Assembly: GCA_011316305.1 (NCBI GenBank)
Contig: SAUG01000077.1
Location: 124,001 to 188,000, forward strand
Direction: 5' to 3'
From: Rusavskia elegans
Lineage: Eukaryota > Ascomycota > Lecanoromycetes > Teloschistales > Teloschistaceae
DNA: 64,000 nucleotides
Both the position numbers and the translations under genes were made by a program. Position 1 is the first letter of the stretch; each line of letters begins with the position of its first letter. Below, one piece after another: positions 57,641 through 64,000 of this stretch. The notes under the pieces were generated by a model that ran no database searches, was not told the origin of the DNA, and saw nothing but the letters and a program-made list of their open reading frames with translations.

Positions 57641-58995
57641 TAAATAAAGGATATAAAAGAGTTTATCTAGATATTTAGATATTAATAGGAAAGTAATAAT
57701 TCCGAAATTAGTTTTCTACTATAAAAGAAGCTTATATTTTATCTTTCTACCGCCGAAAGAAGGCCTAATAGACTAGAAAATAATAATCCCCTACTATAAA
57801 GTAGTTCTATTCGAGTTAAAAGCGACTAAAAATATTTAAGATATAAATATATCGACTAGTAAATCTAGAATAACCTTTCGGAATATAAAAAGCTTAAAGT
57901 AATACTAAAAAGATTAGATAAAGGAAGCTATAATCTTAAATAAATATACCGGTTTAAAGCCGAGAAATAGGAAAAGCTAGATATAAATAAAGGATTCGGC
58001 TCGCGTTTTAGTAATAAATTTAAAAAATAGGCGAAATAGCGCCGCTTTTAAAATAGGATTAGAATAATACTTAATATAGTAATTCTCGCTACTAAAGCGA
58101 GCCTATAAGTTAAAAAAATAAAAAGTTTCTCTACGAATTTTTAGTAGTAAAAATATTTTCTAGTATCGAGGTAGATTTATATTATAGAATAATAACTCGA
58201 TATATATTAGTTCTATATTCTAGTTATTTTTATTTTTCAATCTTTAGATATAGAGCTCTAAAATATAATTTTAATAGTTTTAAACTTTTACGTTAAAGAT
58301 GTTTAATATTTAATTATTATAGTAGTATCGAAAATCGGGATCTCGTTAAAGTTTTAGAAAAAGATATTTAAAATACGAAATAAGAATACTAAACCCGCCC
58401 GAGCGTAATACTATAATATTTTTAATAATTTACTACTAATATAAAAATCGCTCGATTTTTATAATTTTTAAATCTATTAAAAGCGTTTAATAAATTCTAT
58501 AATTAAATTATATAAAGTTTTCTAATTAAATTAATATATAGCTTTTATAAAATCTTATATAAATTCTAGCGCTTTTAGTAAAGTAATCCTATATAAAGCT
58601 CTATAGCCGATCTACCGCGCCTAATAGTTTAAACTAGCTAATCAAGCTTTTATAGGCCGCGTTTAACGGCGTTTATTTAGAATATAATTACCGTAGAACT
58701 TTAGATTATTAAAAACCGTTAATTCTCTATATCTAATATATAAAGCCAAATTTACTAATTTAGATAGAATAATATATAATAAAATTATATAGAATTCCAA
58801 GCTGATTTCCTATAATTATAGAAGAGTAAAGCATTTATATATACAAATATCTCCACGCTAGACCTATATCCGATTTTATACCCGCTTTTATAATTAGCGA
58901 CCGGATTAGTTAATATCCGAATTTATATATAATTATATAATCCAAATATATATTCTATAATCTTTTAAATTATTCGAATAGTTAAAAATTCTAAC
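57641..58995 (+). repeat. RIP-degraded repeat sharing its end with the 3180-3390 copy
   Basis: Fully AT-rich and stop-riddled. The last ~210 bp (58785-58995) align block by block with 3180-3390. Internal frames are not assignable. Confidence 0.55.
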
Positions 58996-61300
58996 TACTA
59001 TATTCTCCCCTTCCTATATAAAATATAAGGGGAAATAAATATTCCCTAAAGCTAAATAGTAATAGAAATAAAATTATAACTAGTAATAATAAGTAAAGTA
59101 AAGCGAAGAATATAAATTTACTTTTATATAATTTAAATAGAAGTAAATAAATATATTAACGGGAGCTCGCTATCGACTACTATAACTTTAAACTTTTTAA
59201 TTTTCGGAACTTTTCCTTTTAATAATATTATTAATTATCTGCTCTAATAATAGTAATAGTAACTATTATAGTATATTATATCTAACCCGGCAGCGATTAG
59301 AATTATTATAAGATTTTTATAAAGTAATAGATAGTAAATTAATAAAATAGTAATTATTATTTATAGAAGTAATTACTATTTTTATATAGTAATAGATATT
59401 ATAAATTAAACTATTCGATAGAAATATCGCTTATATTAGTTATTTTATTAACTTGTTTCGGAAAGCGTTATCCTTCCTAATAATTTCCGGCGCTAAAATA
59501 TCGAAGTTTATATAGAATATTTCGGTAAACTTAGCCGATTTATCTAGATTATATATCTATAAAAGTTTAATACTATTTTTATATAAATAAGTCGTTTCTT
59601 AGATATATACGACCTACTTCCTTTTAAACGACTAATTTTATTCTAGCTATATAGAATTTAAGCGAATAAACTTTATAGTCTTTATACTAGCTATATTACC
59701 CGTCCTTTTATATACTATATAAATATACGATAGGAATTCGGAAGTATATATAGTAATTATCTATAGAAATACCGCTAAAATAAATATTCGTATTTATCTT
59801 TATATAGATCGTAATCTATAGTCGGTATAGAGCTTCTATTATAGATATAAATCCCGTAATTTCCTAGAAAATAAGCAGGTATAAAAGCTAGAAGCCGTAT
59901 AGACGATAATTCTATATCGCTTCTTTCTATTCTACTATAGCTACGTCGATTATTATCGAAGCGAATTATAGACTATAATATTTTCCCGCCCGATTTCCTA
60001 TAAGATAATAGGGGCTTTAGTTCTCTAGCTTTATTTTTCTAGCCTACTATTAATAACTCTAATAGACCTAGATATAAAGATAAACTTTCTATAATCTAAA
60101 CCGAAACCTTATTAATAAATATAGTTAAAAAAGAAAAAGCTAGTAGTTATCTATTAGCTAGATTTCCGTCGTATATATTAAAAGCAATAAACTCGTTTAG
60201 CTATATACTTTTATCGGATACCGATTATATAAAATTAGAATCTTAGTTCGGCTCCGGGCTTTTTTAGGGATTATTTCCTCTTTCTTCTATACCTTCGGAT
60301 CTAGAGAGTATACTACCTTTACCGGCCGTTCCTATTAACGCCTATACGGCTCGCCGTAAAACTTACTATATATATACCTTTAAGGTATACTATATAGTAA
60401 TTTAATATTAAATAGATTAGTTCTAGAGCGAAAGGGAACGTAAACGTGAAGACTTCGACTTTACTAATAAGGATCGCTCTAGTCCTAAATAGGTACTTCG
60501 GCTTCGTTAAAAATAGTAAATATATTAAGACTAAAAAATAGTAGATAGTTATTTAGACTTCGGTATAGTTATATTTAAGGTACGATAGTTATATTATAAA
60601 GGGCGGCCCTATTATTTTTTAGCTTTATACTAAAATATAGAAGGTTTAATTTTTTAAACTTTTGATTTAAATTCTTCCGGTTTAATAAATATATATCGTA
60701 TATATTTTAGAATAAATAACCGTACCTAAAGTTACTATTAAATTTTTATTAAATATAATTCTATAAATAAGTAAAAAGCTCCGCTTTTAGTATCGTCTTA
60801 GAATTATTTATATATTTATTTACTCTTTATTCTATAAAAAATTAACGAGTAAATCTTTTATTAAAATAAATAAAAGGTAAAGATATTATATCTAAACTAG
60901 AATTAACTTATATTTTAATATTTACGAATATATAGAATTATAAATAAAAGTAAAAATCTAATTAATTTTTCCTTTTTCTAGAAGTTTATATTTTATCGTC
61001 GTCTTTTTTACGGAGATTATTTTTAGGTATAGACCTAAACTTAGATAAACAATTATTATCTAGATTCTCCGCTAGCTTTAATTTATAAAGTTTTCTTCGT
61101 TTACGCTTTTTATTTAGCGAAGGCTATTTTATAGTAACTTTCTTTAGTCTTCTACGCCTATAAGGTATTTTCTATCTAATAGTAATATTTTCTTTTATAA
61201 AATATTTCTTTATATAATTTCTACTAATTAGATATTTATTAGTATATTTACTAGAAAATATTAGAATATAAGTATCTAAGATTTTAGTTTAAATAATCTT
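58996..61300. repeat. RIP-degraded repeat DNA, unidentified
   Basis: No readable frame on either strand that I could assign. The part next to 61300 is probably the 3' region of the Gypsy element on its right. The stretch 59600-60250 gives a plus-strand frame with few stops rich in Tyr/Arg/Ile, not recognised. Confidence 0.5.
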
Positions 61301-63462
61301 ATATAAACTATACTAGTTAACTTTAAACTTTTAAAATTATTTAGTTCTAATTAAAACTATATCTCCTTTAAAAAAGGTATTACCTTTTATTTTCGTATTC
61401 TATATTTTTTCGTTTATCTTTACTTATATTATTATATCTTTATATACCTTAATTTAATCGTATAAAAGGAACGGCGTAGAATTAATTCTCTTATTATATC
61501 TTTTCGGAAAAGAGCTAGAAATATTAGTTAATAGTATCGGGTTAATACTATAAAGTAAATGGAAGGATAAAAATCTAGTAGTTATATACGTATAAATATA
61601 TATAGTAAATAGAGCCTAGTCTAAATAGAAATTCTAAATCTTTCTCGGCTATCCGATATAGTATTTAGTAAATATTTTCCCGAGAACTCCGTTAAATCTT
61701 TTAATAGCGCTATTCGTTTATAGATAATAAGGCGTTATATCTCGATACTTGACTTCTAATAGACGGTATACCTTATCTATAGCTAGAGCCTAAAAGTTTA
61801 TATCTCGATTAGTAATAATTTTTTTCGGAAAGCCGTAATTACGATAGATTCGATAGATAATAAATTCGGCTAGTATTTTTACTATTATATTTAGAAACGA
61901 TAAAACTATAGGCTTTCTAGTAGCGTAGTTAATTATAGTTATAATCTATTTATTATTCTAGTTAGTTTCTAGTAAAGAACCGTTAAAATTAAATCTCTAG
62001 CGTTTAAAAGAATTTAATCTATCTTTCTAGATATTAAAAAGATATATTATATTCTATTTAATATTATAAAAGATAATAGTAAGCTAATATTCGGAATAGT
62101 ATTTAATATAATATTTAATATTTTTTTTTATCTCGGGTTACTACTATCTTATATAAATAATATCTATTATTATTTCGTACGAATAGTAACTATATTATTT
62201 ATAGATATAGTCTAGGAAATTCGTATAAGCCTATACTAGAATATAGGGTACCTAACTATTTTAAAGCGAATCCCGGTACTATACTATATTATTTTTAACT
62301 CGGAGATTATATTTATATTTTTCTAAAGTAGCTTTTATTTCCGGATTATTAGATAGGGTTCCGGATTCGGTATAAACTCTAATAGCGTCGTTAAATAAAA
62401 TTATATAATTATCGACTTTACCGGTAGATAGCTAGAAGTTTTCTTTTTAATTTAGTATATCTACTACTATTATTTTACTATCTAGCTTATATTTAATATC
62501 GGGTTTATATTCTCTAAATTCTATAAGCTAGCGAATAAGCTTTCTAGAAGGTTTAGTAATAGTTTTAAAGTATTATAAATTTATATAATTCGTCCTAATA
62601 GTTATAGTTATTCTATTTTCGATATAGCAGCGCTATCGCTATAGAGATTCCTTAATAGTAAAAAGCTTTTATTCGTAGGTAACGTAGTTACGCTCTATAG
62701 ATATAAATACCTTATTTTCGAAAATAATAGACTATTTAATACTATTAGTATTAATCTAGTAAAGAACGGCGCCCTATCTAAAATTAGAAGTATCCGTTTC
62801 GATAATAAAAGATAGAATTATATCGAATTAAATAAGTATTTTATTATTTATTATAATATTTTTAATTAGTTTATATATATTTCGAGCTTAAAAATTTATT
62901 TAGATTAGTTTATACTTTTTACCTTCTAAATTCTAGATTAATTTATAGAAAGGCCTGTATATTAGAACGAAATTTTCTATAAATCTCCGGTAATAGATAT
63001 ATAATTCTAAAAAGGACCGTATACTATATACTATTTATAGCGGTAGCTAGTTTCTAATAGCTTTTACTTTCGCTATATCTATACGGATTTCTCTATTACT
63101 AATATTATACCCGCAGAATTTAATATATTTTTAAAAAAATAGATACTTCGAAGGTTTTATAAATAGTTAGTTTTTTTCGAGTACTTCTATAATAGCTTTA
63201 ATATATTATAGATATTCCTCCTTATTCTTTAAGTAGATTAAGATATTATCGAGGTAAATAACTATAAAATCGTCGAGAAACGGCCTAAATATATTATTTA
63301 TTATAGTTTAGAACGTTATAGATATATTCGTTAATCTAAATAGTATAATTAAGAACTTATATTTACTAGCTTTAGTATTAAAAACTATTTTCGTACGATC
63401 TTTTTTAATAATATTAATCTGCTAGTAACCGTTTATTAGATTAATTTTACTAAAGTATATCA
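61300..63462 (-). mobile_element. Ty3/Gypsy retrotransposon pol fragment, RIP-inactivated
   Basis: On the minus strand, pol domains follow in Gypsy order. Reverse transcriptase runs from about 63462 (KINLINGY, then FLIILFRLTN and the catalytic YLDNILIY, where YLDDILIY is expected, at about 63240-63262). RNase H follows (RNYVTYE, TIKESL, FREYKPDIKYK, about 62720-62430). The integrase core lies at about 61860-61560 (RNYGFPKKIITNRDINF, then NSAIKRFNGVLGK). Stops sit mostly at former Gln/Trp codons. The frame begins abruptly in the palm of the reverse transcriptase at 63462, where unrelated sequence starts, so gag, protease and the RT N-terminus are missing from this copy. It is less closely related to the left Gypsy element than a recent copy would be. 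Confidence 0.85.
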
Positions 63463-64000
63463 GCGGATCCTAAAATGGATTTTCAGATTAGACCGGCTGA
63501 CAGCCATCTCAATCCAAATAATCTAAATAATCTAATTAATCCAAATAATCCAAAAATCCAAAAAGTAGATTTTCGATAGATTAGAATTCTAATAGTATCT
63601 ATAGTACGAATATCTGCTTAGTAAGCAGCCTAAAATAGGATCTATATATAAGCTAAAAATAAGCCTATATAACCTAACTCGAAAATAAGGTTTAGCGGCC
63701 GCCGCTAAAAGCAGGAACAACGGAAATCGAATATCTATTTAATAAACTACGCTAGACCTAATCTAGTTAGATTCTAGTAAAGAAACCTAATATTTTCGAT
63801 CTAGATAAAGCTAGCCTAGCGTTATATATAGGCGTATATAGGCCTACTAACTACTAATAAGGACTTAAACGAGTTTAAAATCGAATCTCTAAATCTTCTT
63901 AGCCGTTTTAGCCGCTTAGCCGTCTTAGCCGTCTTAGCCGCGCAGCTACGCAGCTTCGGGTATACCCGAGACCGGCTAATAAGCCGCTTATAAGCCGCTC
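63463..64000. repeat. Different repeat, cut by window end
   Basis: Sequence starting GCGGATCCTAAAATGGATTT interrupts the Gypsy pol. It contains short iterations of AATCCAAATAATC (63510-63560), a GC-richer part, and a tandem of about 9 bp (CGTCTTAGC/CGCTTAGC) at 63896-63945. No coding frame was seen. It continues beyond the window. Confidence 0.5.

Noticed and set aside
1..64000. tRNA, rRNA or CRISPR features
   Set aside because: None seen; the short tandem repeats lack unique spacers, and no cloverleaf or ribosomal sequence was recognised by eye.

Overview
This window looks like a piece of a filamentous ascomycete (Pezizomycotina) chromosome. Genes are split by short GT-AG introns of about 40-240 bp, and the recognisable families are typical of these fungi: PTH11-like rhodopsin-fold proteins, PAQR, PhyH, phenylalanine ammonia-lyase and a caspase-domain protein. 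The window is strongly two-part. A gene island of ordinary composition (about 10.2-51.88 kb) sits between two very AT-rich blocks (1-10.2 kb and 51.88-64 kb). In those blocks CpA and TpG are almost absent while CpG and CpT persist, which is the footprint of repeat-induced point mutation (RIP). I cannot name the species.

Left AT-rich block: unidentified relics, then a near full-length RIP-killed Ty3/Gypsy element on the + strand (about 3.65-9.96 kb) whose zinc knuckle, protease, reverse transcriptase and integrase can still be read through the stops. A short repeat occurs three times near the left boundary (about 1.72-1.94, 9.97-10.10 and 11.36-11.56 kb). The last copy lies inside the gene island and is barely mutated.

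Gene island, left to right: a multi-exon orphan gene (-, 11.6-14.0 kb); a PTH11-like gene with a broken frame (+, 14.2-15.2 kb); a decayed-looking stretch; a PAQR receptor (+) and a PhyH-type dioxygenase (-) placed tail to tail; a small membrane protein (+, 21.1 kb); a second PTH11-like gene with a broken frame (-, 22.3-23.8 kb); a secreted cysteine-rich protein with two tandem Apple/PAN-like modules (+, 25.9 kb); a secreted protein made of three tandem copies of one unnamed domain, each on its own exon (-, 28.8-30.6 kb); a 648-aa nuclear-looking orphan (-, 31.3-33.6 kb); an HMG-box-like fragment (-, 34.2 kb); phenylalanine ammonia-lyase (+, 36.3-39.0 kb); a chromodomain-like gene (-, 40.8-42.3 kb); an F-box/LRR-like protein (+, 43.4-44.2 kb); a small secreted or membrane protein (-, 44.8 kb); and a long gene joining a caspase-like domain, a coiled coil, Myb/SANT-like repeats and C2H2 zinc fingers (+, 47.0-50.6 kb).

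Right AT-rich block: a gag-only LTR element (-, 52.34-55.62 kb) nested inside an older Lys/Ala-rich relic, a less mutated retroelement fragment (about 56.5-57.6 kb), further relics, and a second Gypsy element on the - strand (reverse transcriptase, RNase H and integrase readable) cut off at about 63.46 kb.

The genes do not form one pathway. The island is enriched in surface and secreted proteins (two PTH11-like, one PAQR, three secreted) and in chromatin or DNA-binding proteins (chromodomain, HMG-like, caspase-Myb-zinc finger), a mix usual for fast-evolving gene islands flanked by transposons. The best candidates for something undescribed are the caspase-Myb-zinc finger fusion and the exon-duplicated secreted protein. 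Exon joins given below were worked out by hand from splice signals and reading-frame continuity; where the frame does not close I say so.
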